From the NCBI RefSeq assembly GCF_030929595.1, contig NZ_JAVFVR010000011.1, positions 62,001 through 126,000 of the forward strand: a stretch of 64,000 nucleotides of DNA, written 5' to 3'. This document shows positions 35,936 to 45,539 of this stretch, piece by piece. The position numbers and the translations under genes are program-made. The notes under the pieces were generated by a model. It was given only the letters and a program-made list of their open reading frames with translations, was not told where the DNA came from and made no database searches. Position 1 is the first letter of the stretch; each line of letters opens with the position of its first letter. The DNA is from Flavobacterium sp. LHD-85. Lineage in GTDB: Bacteria; Bacteroidota; Bacteroidia; Flavobacteriales; Flavobacteriaceae.

Positions 35936-36541
35936 TTATTTATCAAGTATCTTCCATTTATCATTTTTTTCACAAACCAATGAGAATTGAAAGGCAGTTG
36001 AACTTTTTTTATAATCTGTAAAGACAACTTCTACTTTGTCGCTAGTAACTGAGACAAAATCCACCAGAAATATCTTTTTACTACTTGATTTTAGATGTGT
36101 TAAGCTTTGTTCATTTCCCACTGTTATAAGATCACTATCATTTGGCATTGATTCGTTATCATACGTTATTATTTCAGTTACCACAATTTTATCAGACCTC
36201 TTTTGAGACAAGGGAAATACATTATCCTTGTAAATTATGTTTCTATGGGTTAACTTTTTGTATTTATATACTATGTTGTATTTTATCTTGTCTAGTAAGC
36301 TACTTTCAATACCCGTACCACACTCCACAAAATAATTTCTTCCGGTAGCAATAAATACAGTGTCAACAGTAACGTATTTGTTTTTAAATGCTGTTAGGAT
36401 TTCAGTTCCTAATTGCTGCTGATTTTCAATGGGTCTCTGTTTGAATAAAAAAGAATTTTCAGGAATTACCATTATGATAAGAACTAAAATCAGAAATACA
36501 GCTGTTATTTTCAATACTATTTTAATCCACTTGTTTTTCAT
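35936..36541 (-). CDS. Membrane-anchored protein of unknown function, 201 aa
   Basis: N-terminal transmembrane segment (about 8-27, LKITAVFLILVLIIMVIP) then a soluble extracytoplasmic domain with no recognised family. Its ATG overlaps the stop codon of the WG-repeat frame (ATGA), so it is translationally coupled to it and is the last gene of the accessory minus-strand operon. Strands such as KIFLVDFVSVTSDKVEVVFT point to an alpha/beta fold. Function unknown. Confidence 0.7.
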   Translation of the reverse strand: MKNKWIKIVLKITAVFLILVLIIMVIPENSFLFKQRPIENQQQLGTEILTAFKNKYVTVDTVFIATGRNYFVECGTGIESSLLDKIKYNIVYKYKKLTHRNIIYKDNVFPLSQKRSDKIVVTEIITYDNESMPNDSDLITVGNEQSLTHLKSSSKKIFLVDFVSVTSDKVEVVFTDYKKSSTAFQFSLVCEKNDKWKILDK

Positions 36542-38163
36542 CAGTTTGAGTTATTCTTTATTTCGTAAAACACTTTATTTTGAGGTGTTCGCAAGACTGT
36601 TTTTTTACCTTGTTTACATTCAAAATACCCCTTCTCTATATATCTGATATCATCATAAATAAGTGGAATAATAATGACGTTTGATAAATCTACCACTCCC
36701 TGCTTTTTTTCTTTGGAAACGATAGCGAAATTTGTCCCTTCAAGGATTTGATAATCATCATAGTCTTTATTGTTTTCCGATTTGGTTTTATCATTTTCCT
36801 GATTTGCAGGAGTAATTTCATACGGATTACGGTCGTTATCAATTAGGTTTCCATAATAATCAATTCGCCCCTTTTTTCCATCTTTTATAAAGGTATAGCA
36901 CCAATAAGGAAGATTTTTTTCTCTATACAATGTATCGCATTCAATTGAGAATTGTTTTTCTCCATAGCTTCCATAAATTGTGCGAGTTTTATTCTTCCTG
37001 CCTTGGATTACTTCTGTAAAATTTAAATCATCTTGTTCTATCGGAATTATTGCGCGACCGCTCAGAAAATCTAAGATTCCTTTTTTCTTGTTTTTTGTAA
37101 CTAGCAATACCTTTTGTTGATTTGCATACCCTTTATTAAAATCAATATTTTTAATATTATCATAAACAAATTCATGAAGCATCTGATTTTTATTGGTAAG
37201 CACTCCATATTTAGTACCTCTTTTAGCAATGAAATTGATATTGTCCGGCGTATATAAGCTATCATTTACAAAGGGTATTACTATACTTTCGTATGCATCA
37301 ATTACCCCATATTTATTATTTCTTTTGACCATAAAAAGAGTAGTTTGTAAAAATGGATCGTAATTAAGATCATAATGCTGCACTGTTTTTGAATCTTCAA
37401 AGATCAAGCGACCATACTTACTGTATTTAATCATTTTCACACTATGATTTTTATAGTCATATTCCCTATCTGAATAACCTCCGTCAATGTCGTCACTAAA
37501 TTTTGTTACTGTAGTTTCTAAATCTATTTTTTGCGTTTTTAAATTCAGCAGTTTAATGGTGTTACCGTCCCTAAGTATCAAATGATGATTGACGGTTATA
37601 TCACTAAAATCAAATTTCCAATTGGCAGGAGCTATAAACGAAACTATTTTTTTGTTTTCTGGGCCTATAATATCTACTTTGTCTTTGGTTTTGCAAATGA
37701 ATATTTTGTTGACATATTCTAAAATAACATCTCTTTTTGCTTTGTTGCACCAAACACTATTATGACTTTCAAATGGAAAAATGATTTCATCATATTTATT
37801 ATCTTCTGACACTAAAACTTTTCCGTCAAAGTTGACTATACCGTATTTATCACTTTTGGCATCGGTCTTAAACTTAAATAAACTAAAAATTATCTTTTGA
37901 TTTTCAGAAACTTGATTTCTTTCTTTATCATTTTGATAATAATAATCTACTACTGGATACTTGAACTTGGCAATTTCCAATCTATCGTTAATTGCTCCGT
38001 ACAGATCTTTATCATTATAGATAAAATATTTATTTTTATACGAAAATATTGGATAAGGAGCCTGATACATATTAAAATCCGTATCAAAAAACACTTGTTT
38101 TTCATCAGCAGTGTGTGCGAAAATAAATTTTTGATCATTCTGTGAATAAGTATAACGTGCCAA
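36541..38163 (-). CDS. WG-repeat protein, C-terminal part separated by an in-frame stop
   Basis: 540 codons if translation begins at a TTG (38161-38163); no signal peptide or ATG start is present. The frame is the same as that of the upstream 691-residue gene and is interrupted only by TAA at 38197-38199: the joint reads DKLGRYGL, stop, NLQNGKDSGTILARYTYS. Many WG-type units occur (NNKYGVIDAYESIVIPFV, GTKYGVLTNKNQ, KKKGILDFLSGRAIIPIE, KKQGVVDLSNVIIIPLIYD). Alone it would lack export. It is most likely the distal half of one protein inactivated by a nonsense change (TAT or TAC to TAA), unless the stop is read through. Confidence 0.75.
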   Translation of the reverse strand: MARYTYSQNDQKFIFAHTADEKQVFFDTDFNMYQAPYPIFSYKNKYFIYNDKDLYGAINDRLEIAKFKYPVVDYYYQNDKERNQVSENQKIIFSLFKFKTDAKSDKYGIVNFDGKVLVSEDNKYDEIIFPFESHNSVWCNKAKRDVILEYVNKIFICKTKDKVDIIGPENKKIVSFIAPANWKFDFSDITVNHHLILRDGNTIKLLNLKTQKIDLETTVTKFSDDIDGGYSDREYDYKNHSVKMIKYSKYGRLIFEDSKTVQHYDLNYDPFLQTTLFMVKRNNKYGVIDAYESIVIPFVNDSLYTPDNINFIAKRGTKYGVLTNKNQMLHEFVYDNIKNIDFNKGYANQQKVLLVTKNKKKGILDFLSGRAIIPIEQDDLNFTEVIQGRKNKTRTIYGSYGEKQFSIECDTLYREKNLPYWCYTFIKDGKKGRIDYYGNLIDNDRNPYEITPANQENDKTKSENNKDYDDYQILEGTNFAIVSKEKKQGVVDLSNVIIIPLIYDDIRYIEKGYFECKQGKKTVLRTPQNKVFYEIKNNSN

Positions 38164-38196
38164 TATTGTTCCCGAATCCTTTCCGTTTTGAAGATT

Positions 38197-40272
38197 TTAT
38201 AATCCGTATCGACCTAATTTATCCTGATAACCAAGAATAATATTGTGGATATCAGTTTGGATATTATTGCAATTATCCAATACTTTGGTAAGTGTGTCTC
38301 CCTGTATTTTTAACAAGGATATTTTGTAATCATAAATTTGTCTCCCATTATCAAAATAGGTAATGCCTTGATAATTTACTTTTTCAGAAATAATATAATA
38401 GTATGTTTCTATGGAATCATTTCGGATAATTAATCTTTGTATTATATCCTGAATGATAAAAGGGTAAATGCTTTGTCCTTTGCTGTTATACAGACCATAA
38501 TTATTATCTTTATTTTTTACTTCAAAGACAAGGGATTCTTCTCTTTTTTCATTATAGTTTGGACTCGGATAAGTAATAATATTTTCATATTTTACGGGTA
38601 AAACTTCTTTTCCATTAATATCCAACAAACCTTGAAGCGATTTAGAATCTTTTATATCATTTCCAGCTAAAAAAATATTTTTACTAATACGATCTATATA
38701 CGAGTATTGAGCCTTTAGAATTTCTTTACCATCAGCATCCTCAATACCATATTTATTATTTTGTTTAAATAATTGTCGATCTGTGTAACTATCATTCAGT
38801 CCATCAAACGCATTTTGGCTTGATACATATTCTTTAGGATTATTGTCCTTTGAATCGTGGTATAATTCACCATTCAATTTATAAAGGGTCTTTTTTTTGT
38901 TATGATAAGCTGCTATAAGTAAATCCTGCGCTTTAAAATAATCTCTACATACAAAATCGTACTGTGGTTTTTCTATTTTTTTATTATTCAAAATAGTAAA
39001 CCCCCATTTGTTTTTTATCCTATAAAATAACACATCTTTGTAATAGTTATTACTGCTAAAACTTTTAATTTCATCATAATCATTATCCAATAGCTTTTTC
39101 CCATCTAATAGCCTGGCACCAAACTTATTTTTATTTTTAGTAATGAAAATATAGTATTTTGAATATTCCTTTTGTTCTACAACAGGCTCTGGAAAGAAAA
39201 GATTCGATTCCTTACCTTTTAAAAAGGTATTTCCCATATTCGAAATCGAATCATAAACAGGTTCTGTATAATACTCAAATTTGCTAAAATTATAAACCCC
39301 CTCTTTGTTGTCTTTCTTTACAATTAAATATTTGTTTTTATCTTTTAAAGGGATTTCGTTGGGCTTGCTAAAATTTTCTTTGCTAAAAATAATCTCTGAC
39401 AAAATATTGTCATCCTGGCTTTCTTCTGTATACGAGTCAAAAACATCCTTGATGAATTGGTTAGATTGAGGACGGTAGATTGAAAGATGATTGCCAATAT
39501 GTAAAATAAAATATTTCGATTCCTTTTCTTCAGCATAATTCGGATACATTTCTTCATAAGAATCAATAGAATCAACTAAAACTTCATTGGTTTTTAGATT
39601 GATAAATTTCCATTTTTCATCTTTTTTAGCCAATAACAGGTTATTTCTATACAGTATAGCAGAAGAGCACTCAAAAACCAGTTTGCTGTTTAAATCATAA
39701 ATACCAATGGTTTCTTGAGTTTTTGAATTTTTATCCAAATCGGTTACGATAAAATATTCTAGCGTCCCACGCAAACCGTTGTAATAAGTAAAATAATCTT
39801 CGCTGGTTGTAATTTTCTGATTTTTAAATGGTATTACAATTTTTCCAGTTTTATCAAGAAGTGCTTGCTGATTGATTTTGTTGGCCACAAAAAAATTAAA
39901 TTTATCATCGAAATTTAAAATCCAATCGTAAACAGGTGCAATCACATAACTATTTGTCTTTCTATTAAAAATACCTTCAGATACAATATTTAAAGTTTGT
40001 ACTCTAACTTTAATGTTCAAGGTATCTTTATCGGATATTGCATATTTCTCCGAAAAATTATGATTGAGAATCGAAGCAATATGCTCTTTCCAAACACCAA
40101 TATTGGTATTTTGTAAAAATTCCTTATCTTTTATTTTATTAAATGTTTTAAGAGATTCATTAAATTTTCCTTCATTGTAAAACTGCATAGCTTGTTTTCT
40201 TAAAGCTTCGCTACTTTGGGAGAAACTTATTAAAGGCAATAAGGCAAATAATATTAGCAATATTTTTTTCAT
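38197..40272 (-). CDS. Large exported WG-repeat protein, N-terminal part
   Basis: 691 residues. Signal peptide (1-19), a short TPR-like pair of helices (EALRKQAMQFYNEGKFNESL), then WG-type repeats of about 45-60 residues (NKFGARLLDGKKLLDNDYDE, NKWGFTILNNKKIEKPQYDF, NKYGIEDADGKEILKAQYSY, NNYGLYNSKGQSIYPF). WG repeats form beta-rich surface or extracellular arrays. The last unit is cut at RYGL by a stop; with the following frame the intact protein would be about 1243 codons. Neighbours in the operon are other exported proteins of the DKNYY and MORN type. Confidence 0.8.
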   Translation of the reverse strand: MKKILLILFALLPLISFSQSSEALRKQAMQFYNEGKFNESLKTFNKIKDKEFLQNTNIGVWKEHIASILNHNFSEKYAISDKDTLNIKVRVQTLNIVSEGIFNRKTNSYVIAPVYDWILNFDDKFNFFVANKINQQALLDKTGKIVIPFKNQKITTSEDYFTYYNGLRGTLEYFIVTDLDKNSKTQETIGIYDLNSKLVFECSSAILYRNNLLLAKKDEKWKFINLKTNEVLVDSIDSYEEMYPNYAEEKESKYFILHIGNHLSIYRPQSNQFIKDVFDSYTEESQDDNILSEIIFSKENFSKPNEIPLKDKNKYLIVKKDNKEGVYNFSKFEYYTEPVYDSISNMGNTFLKGKESNLFFPEPVVEQKEYSKYYIFITKNKNKFGARLLDGKKLLDNDYDEIKSFSSNNYYKDVLFYRIKNKWGFTILNNKKIEKPQYDFVCRDYFKAQDLLIAAYHNKKKTLYKLNGELYHDSKDNNPKEYVSSQNAFDGLNDSYTDRQLFKQNNKYGIEDADGKEILKAQYSYIDRISKNIFLAGNDIKDSKSLQGLLDINGKEVLPVKYENIITYPSPNYNEKREESLVFEVKNKDNNYGLYNSKGQSIYPFIIQDIIQRLIIRNDSIETYYYIISEKVNYQGITYFDNGRQIYDYKISLLKIQGDTLTKVLDNCNNIQTDIHNIILGYQDKLGRYGL

Positions 40273-40368
40273 GCAGTTATAATAAATAAATTAGTAACTT
40301 TTTTTTGAAATCCTTTTTTTAGTTTTTGCTGTTCAATTTCAGCCATATTGTTGTCTATTTTTGTTTTT

Positions 40369-40983
40369 CTATTCTAACATAAAGTCTTTTACATCACTTA
40401 AAATTTCTCCTGTTTTACCATCAATTTTTATTGTTCTAGTTTCTCCCATTGAATTTATTTGTACTGCATAACAATAACTGGTAAACAAAAAAAGATGTTT
40501 ATATGAAAATCTATCTATTAATAATGACTGATAATTCGTGTCGTTGATCAAGTCAATCTGCAAATCTTTTTTCAGCATCAGGATCAATTCATTTACCGAA
40601 AAATCAAAGTTTTCATCATAATTTTTCCAGCTTATTAAAACTCCATTTTCATCATAACTTTTCCAGATACCAACTGGCATTCCGTAAAAATGACTAAATT
40701 GATTTACCAATAATTTAGTTGTTTTATCGTAAACAAACGTCTGTTTAAAACTATGATTATCAGAAATTAGTTCTTTCTTATACAGATCTTTTCCCTCATA
40801 TAACTTGATAATTGTATCCTGCAAAGCATATTCGTAAATACTGTCAATTTTATTATCATTGAATTTTTCTAAATCGAATTTTTCTGAAGTCTTTGCATCA
40901 AATTTTTCAGAATAGATTGCTTTTTTATCATTACATGATAAAAAACAAAATATCGTCATTATTATAATTATTTTTCGGAACAT
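40369..40983 (-). CDS. Lipoprotein with MORN-like and PepSY-like segments
   Basis: 204 residues. Lipobox FLSC (Cys17). A central FYGMPVGIWKSYDENGVL followed by ISWKNYDEN fits a MORN_2/YwqK-type repeat; the C-terminal end (TRTIKIDGKTGEIL) has the pattern of a PepSY-like ending. In several phyla YwqK-like proteins occur among immunity proteins of toxin loci, but no toxin is visible here. Located 25 bases after the 180-aa gene. Confidence 0.65.
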   Translation of the reverse strand: MFRKIIIIMTIFCFLSCNDKKAIYSEKFDAKTSEKFDLEKFNDNKIDSIYEYALQDTIIKLYEGKDLYKKELISDNHSFKQTFVYDKTTKLLVNQFSHFYGMPVGIWKSYDENGVLISWKNYDENFDFSVNELILMLKKDLQIDLINDTNYQSLLIDRFSYKHLFLFTSYCYAVQINSMGETRTIKIDGKTGEILSDVKDFMLE

Positions 40984-41008
40984 AAACAGCGTTATTTCTT
41001 TTTCTGCT

Positions 41009-41551
41009 TTACTTAATAAATTTATGATCTAGATTTTTGGAACTAATTTTATAAACTTCAATATTACTTAAATCAACCTCTTTCTTATTGTAATTGCTTA
41101 TATACAAATTATTAATTTCCTTTTTTGATTGTGATAAGTCAATGAAAAAATTTCCTTCCGCAAATTTCAATCCTTTTAAATACAAGAATTCTCCAAAATC
41201 TAAATCAAAATTAATCTTTATGAAGATGCTCATTTTAATATCATCCTTTCTAAAAATATTCAAAATAATTATGTCATTTTCTCTGGGAAATGGGTTCCCC
41301 ATATACAAATAAGCAAATTCATCATCAATCCTAATTCGATCTTTATAATTGTCCCAATAACTTTCTGTCAAATAAGCATTTTTTGATTTTTTATAATAGT
41401 CTAACGAAGGGGAATTTATTCTATATGCACTTACTAAGTGATTTGAATCGGTATTTAGTAAACTATATTTTAATTTAAAGATTGCAGGAGGTTCTTGACT
41501 ATAGCAAAGAAGTGTTCCAAAAGACAAAATGATATAAATATAATTTTTCAT
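41009..41551 (-). CDS. Exported protein of unknown function, 180 aa
   Basis: Signal peptide (1-18, ending CYSQ). The mature part is mixed alpha/beta with NPFPRENDIIILNIFRKDDI and IFIKINFDLDFGEFLYLKGL. No family recognised. It lies 16 bases downstream of the DKNYY/TonB_C gene and 25 upstream of the MORN-like lipoprotein, within the same operon. Confidence 0.65.
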   Translation of the reverse strand: MKNYIYIILSFGTLLCYSQEPPAIFKLKYSLLNTDSNHLVSAYRINSPSLDYYKKSKNAYLTESYWDNYKDRIRIDDEFAYLYMGNPFPRENDIIILNIFRKDDIKMSIFIKINFDLDFGEFLYLKGLKFAEGNFFIDLSQSKKEINNLYISNYNKKEVDLSNIEVYKISSKNLDHKFIK

Positions 41552-41567
41552 TATATATACTAATTAA

Positions 41568-43631
41568 TTATTGAACATAGTATGGAATACTGTACAAACA
41601 CCTTACTGGACTTCCATCTTTAATTGCCGGAATCCAATTAGGAGATAATTTTAAAACTCTTTCTAATTCTTTTCCCGATCCGTAACCAATATCACGAAGC
41701 ACCTCTATCTCAGACAAGCTTCCATCCTTTTCAATTATGAATTTTGCAAAAACTCCGCCTCTAGAAGATTCTTCATCCAGTATTTCTTTTGGAATAACAT
41801 AATTCTTTTTTATAAAAGCATAAAACTTTTGAATTCCGCCCGGATAATCAGGCCTAATTTGGACAGCTACAACATTATAAACTTCATTATCAATTGTTTT
41901 ACTTTTATTCTCTTTCTTTTCTTGTTTTACTATTTTTCGAGGTACAATTGTTCTATTGTTTCCATATTTTTTGGCAAGATCAATTGCTTCAAAAGAAGAT
42001 TCCCATTTACGGTCAAATACTTTACCTAAAAAGCGATACGAAATTTTATCTGAAATTTTGACAAGCCAAAAACCTTCCGAATTTCGAAACAAATAAAAAT
42101 TTGAAAGAGGCGTTGGATCATTACCGCAGAAACCACCTCTATATCCAGAAAAAGAAGCCAATAATTCTATTCCTGTACTTTTAATAATTTTTACATTTTT
42201 GCAATACAAATAGTTTTTGTCAACCAGAAAAATATTGAAAGTTCGGGCAGAATTCACATCGACATCACTCATTTTTTTTATCTCTGGACTTCTTTCATTA
42301 CAATAAGAAACCACATTCTTATCTTTATAATATTTATCTTCAGAATATTTATCTCCCTCATCCATTGGTGCAAATGTTTCAGCATCAAATGAAGTTCGTT
42401 TATCCCTAAAATAAATACGATCATACATTTTGCAAAAATTATAATCGATGAAAACCTTATTGGAACCATCAAAGTCGTCAACATCATTTTTTTGTGCTTT
42501 TGCTACCGCAATTTGTTTTGGACTTAAATCTTCATAAAAAGATTTTGTTCGAGTGGCATAAGCTTGGTTTTTATAAAAAACGATACCGCTAAACTTATTG
42601 TACGAAATCGCATTGTGATCAATTTTTCCGTAGTATTTAAAAGGTAATTTTTCGATAATGTCTTTTTTCAACTCTTGATTATACCCTCTTTCATAAATTC
42701 CATTTTTATCATAAAAACAATAGGCACCGCTAAGAAAACCGAAAGAAGGAAGATCTACTTTTTGGTCAATCTCTTTACCATCTTTAAAAATGCTTTTACC
42801 ATCAGTAATGAAAAAATCATAGTTATCAGCAGTCCAAACTTTAACTTTACTAGAATTTTTAAGTTTCATTGGAGTTTTATTACCTCTAAAATATACATCA
42901 TTGTTATATCTGGTATAATGTCCCGACAGTGCTTTTAAATTGTCTGGATGCATATCATCCACTAATTCTCCATTGCGAAAGACGTATTTTTCTGTTTTAA
43001 AAAAATCACAGTTAACATATTGATAGGGTTCTCCTCCAAAAGAAGCAACTTCACCTTTGAAATAAATGTATTTTTTATCATGACAAAAATCATACGGACT
43101 GGTATTTGCCGTAGCGCCATCAGAACCTTCTATTTTTTTGTCGAAGTAATAAATGAAATTCTTGTCTTTATAATATTGATCTTTAACCTCTCCATTGTAA
43201 CTCTTGCAAGGATTAGGCTGAAAAGTTGCCACATCAATATCCTTTAATTCTAAAGTGTTTTTGAATACTTTATATTTTGTTTTCCAAAGGAGATCATTCT
43301 CTTCATTTCTCCCTAATACAACAAAACCAGTGGTATCTATTTTTAAAAATTCACCTTTAACATACATCCCGTTTTTATCAAAAGCGAACCCAGATTCCTT
43401 ATTTTCCCCTGGTTTAAAAGAAACAATATTCGGATAAAAAACAATATGCGTACAAGCATCTTGATACACAACATAATCTTTGTTTACGATGTAAGTAGGA
43501 TTTTCAACAAAATTGCATTCTCGTGCGCCATATTCTATTTTTAGAGCAGGATCTTCCAATGCTGGTATACTAGTATTTTGGCAGCTAAAGAATAATACAA
43601 AACTAATGGATATTAAAAATATTCTTATCAT
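41568..43631 (-). CDS. Lipoprotein with DKNYY-like repeats and C-terminal TonB_C domain
   Basis: I place the start at 43629-43631, which yields MIRIFLISISFVLFFSC with a lipobox (Cys17); the longer frame from 43829 adds 66 residues without sense. The body (about 40-570) consists of DKNYY-type repeats: short YKDKN(F/Y)(I/V)YY or NKDYVVY units alternating with sentences such as VDVATFQ or VDVNSARTF. The last 100 residues form a TonB C-terminal domain (PDYPGGIQKFYAFIKKNYVI, GSLSEIEVLRDIGYGSGKEL, PNWIPAIKDGSPV). TonB_C normally energises transporters after a membrane anchor; here it is attached to an outer-membrane-type lipoprotein, so its role must differ. A shorter paralog faces away at 44.2-45.2 kb. 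Confidence 0.8.
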   Translation of the reverse strand: MIRIFLISISFVLFFSCQNTSIPALEDPALKIEYGARECNFVENPTYIVNKDYVVYQDACTHIVFYPNIVSFKPGENKESGFAFDKNGMYVKGEFLKIDTTGFVVLGRNEENDLLWKTKYKVFKNTLELKDIDVATFQPNPCKSYNGEVKDQYYKDKNFIYYFDKKIEGSDGATANTSPYDFCHDKKYIYFKGEVASFGGEPYQYVNCDFFKTEKYVFRNGELVDDMHPDNLKALSGHYTRYNNDVYFRGNKTPMKLKNSSKVKVWTADNYDFFITDGKSIFKDGKEIDQKVDLPSFGFLSGAYCFYDKNGIYERGYNQELKKDIIEKLPFKYYGKIDHNAISYNKFSGIVFYKNQAYATRTKSFYEDLSPKQIAVAKAQKNDVDDFDGSNKVFIDYNFCKMYDRIYFRDKRTSFDAETFAPMDEGDKYSEDKYYKDKNVVSYCNERSPEIKKMSDVDVNSARTFNIFLVDKNYLYCKNVKIIKSTGIELLASFSGYRGGFCGNDPTPLSNFYLFRNSEGFWLVKISDKISYRFLGKVFDRKWESSFEAIDLAKKYGNNRTIVPRKIVKQEKKENKSKTIDNEVYNVVAVQIRPDYPGGIQKFYAFIKKNYVIPKEILDEESSRGGVFAKFIIEKDGSLSEIEVLRDIGYGSGKELERVLKLSPNWIPAIKDGSPVRCLYSIPYYVQ

Positions 43632-43884
43632 AGATCTTGGCTTAATGAATGGGGCATCACTATTTTTATCTGCTTTTAGAAGTAAAAAAACAAAATTTAT
43701 TTCATTACAGTAACAATAAAATAAAAATCTTCTAAATAAATCTACTCCATAATCACATAGATAATTTAAAAGGTAAAAAGGTTGGGATAGAATGAAAAAA
43801 AAATTAAAAAAGATATTGATACTTAGCAATTTTCAACTTTTGACCCTTATACAAACCTCTCTAGAATTAAAATTCTAAATAATT

Positions 43885-43962
43885 ATCCTACAAATTATTA
43901 TAAGAATAAGCCAATTTTTTAAATCAATCATAAAATGGTTTGTCAATTGTTCAATAAGGCAC
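43885..43962 (+). repeat. Dispersed repeat family B, copy 5 (short variant)
   Basis: AAGCCAATTTTTTAAATCAA followed by CATAAAATGGTTTGTCAATT and a degraded GGCAC end. In reverse it reads IEQLTNHFMIDLKNW, the conserved peptide. No GGCGCC hairpin. It lies between the two divergently oriented DKNYY/TonB_C genes. Confidence 0.55.
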
Positions 43963-44186
43963 TTAAAGAGATGAGGCTGTCTCAAAAGTAAAATCAAACC
44001 TGCGAAGATCGTTATATGATTTAAAATCTTCTCACAAAAGTTCGGCTTACTGTAACGTTCAAATTTATATATTAGCATTTTTTACATTTCAAATAATTAA
44101 TGTAATATATACAAAATATAGCTTCCAACCTTTATAGAATCAAACACATCTAATAAAGAATTACAAACCAAAATATCATCCATCAA

Positions 44187-45153
44187 ATGAGAGCACTATT
44201 TTTTATCTTTTTAGGCGTATTTTCAATTGCAAATAGCCAAAATAAAAAAAAGGATACCGCCATTATGGATCCTAATTTAAATATTCCTAAAGGTTATTAG
44301 ATATAAATTAAAAGAAATTTCCGCAATCTGTGGTATGGGTTATTTTAGTGAACCTAATACAGAATACTACGATTATGACTTTTATAAAAAGGATAATCAG
44401 ATATATTGTCAAAACAAATTAACAAATATTGATGCCCAAGGTTTTCAGCGTGTGGGACTAAATTATTATAAAAACAATAATAATGTCTATTATTACAGCG
44501 CAGATTTAGGGTTGCAGAAGATTCCGAATGTTGATCCAAATTCATTACGTATTTTAGGTTCTTTTTTAGCAGATAAAAACTTTTTGTATTTAAAGACCTT
44601 AAAAATAATTAGAAGTCAGAATTTGGAATTAATATTGGACAATATACAATATGAAGAACCTCCAGTCAAAAATACTACAGAACGTTTCTTTTCACCTTCA
44701 AATTATTACATATTAAAAAATAACAAAGGATATTGGGTAATAAAAAGTTCAACTACTACTATATCATATAATTTTCTAGGAAAAATGTATGATCCTAAAT
44801 GGGAAAAAATTAGAGAAGAAAACAAATACATTACTGATAATGATATATATAATTCAGTAAATGTAGATACAAAACCGGACTACCCTGGTGGAATTGATGA
44901 ATTTTATAAATTTGTACAAAAAGAATATCGCATACCGACCGAAGAAGGGCTTAAAGGTAAAGTATATACTACATTTGTAGTTGAAAAAAATGGCGTATTA
45001 TCCGGAATAAGAATTCTTCGCGATATTGGATATGGAACTGGAGACGAACTTATAAGAGTTTTAAAACTGTGTAAAAAGTGGAATCCCGCAATAAAAAATG
45101 GGCAAAAAGTAAAGTGTTTATATTCTATTCCTTACACCGTACAACAATATTAA
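44187..45153 (+). pseudogene. Frameshifted DKNYY/TonB_C paralog
   Basis: ATG at 44187 opens MRALFFIFLGVFSIANSQNK (signal peptide) and reaches PNLNIPKGY before TAG at 44298. One extra T there explains the break: with it removed the sequence continues GYRYKLKEISAICGMGYFSE into the 272-codon frame that starts at 44335. The restored protein is about 322 residues: a short DKNYY-type part (NYYKNNNNVYYYSADLGLQ, FLADKNFLYLKTLKII) and a TonB_C domain whose RILRDIGYGTGDELIRVLKL closely matches the 41.6-43.6 kb lipoprotein. It is probably non-functional, though the T-run leaves room for a sequencing error. Confidence 0.75.
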
Positions 45154-45226
45154 TCACCTTTGAAATCATAGAAACATTCTCGATAGCTGTCGACATTGAA
45201 GCTTGAAAGGTATTACATTCGTGCCA

Positions 45227-45500
45227 CAAAACCTAAATTGCATAAAGTAATTCATAGAGCCAAATAAAGACAATCCTGCCTTAACTTAAACAGTCTTTTA
45301 AAATCCTCCATAAATTTTGTAAATTTATATATCAGTTTAATACGATGAATCTATTGAATTTTTACAATTTTTGCATCAATCCTACTCAGAACATCCAAAC
45401 CAAATTCATAACGCCAATGAAAGACAGACATTACATATAGAAAGCCAATTTCTTTAAATCATCCAAAAATAATGTTGTAATTTGTCCTGTCCCCGTCACA
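45227..45500 (+). repeat. Dispersed repeat family B, copy 6, two-unit form
   Basis: Upstream half-unit (ATAGAGCCAAATAAAGACAA) and main unit (TTTGCATCAATCCTACTCAG to CCCCGTCAC at about 45499). In reverse the upstream half reads FTKFMEDFKRLFKLRQDCLY, then LAL and a stop, showing that both halves descend from the same coding end. The hairpin that follows differs from the GGCGCC type. Confidence 0.75.
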
Positions 45501-45507
45501 AACTTAA

Positions 45508-45539
45508 AATCCCATTTCTAACGAAATGGGATTTTTTTT
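45508..45539 (+). terminator. Rho-independent terminator attached to repeat B copy 6
   Basis: AATCCCATTT (45508-45517) pairs with AAATGGGATT (45524-45533), followed by a run of T. It replaces the GGCGCC hairpin found after other copies. Confidence 0.85.

Noticed and set aside
43632..43829. 66-residue N-terminal extension of the DKNYY/TonB_C lipoprotein
   Set aside because: Starting at 43631 gives a perfect lipoprotein signal; the extension is not protein-like.
43875..44078. 67-codon minus-strand frame over repeat B copy 5
   Set aside because: Only the repeat-derived peptide is meaningful; the rest is A/T-rich filler.
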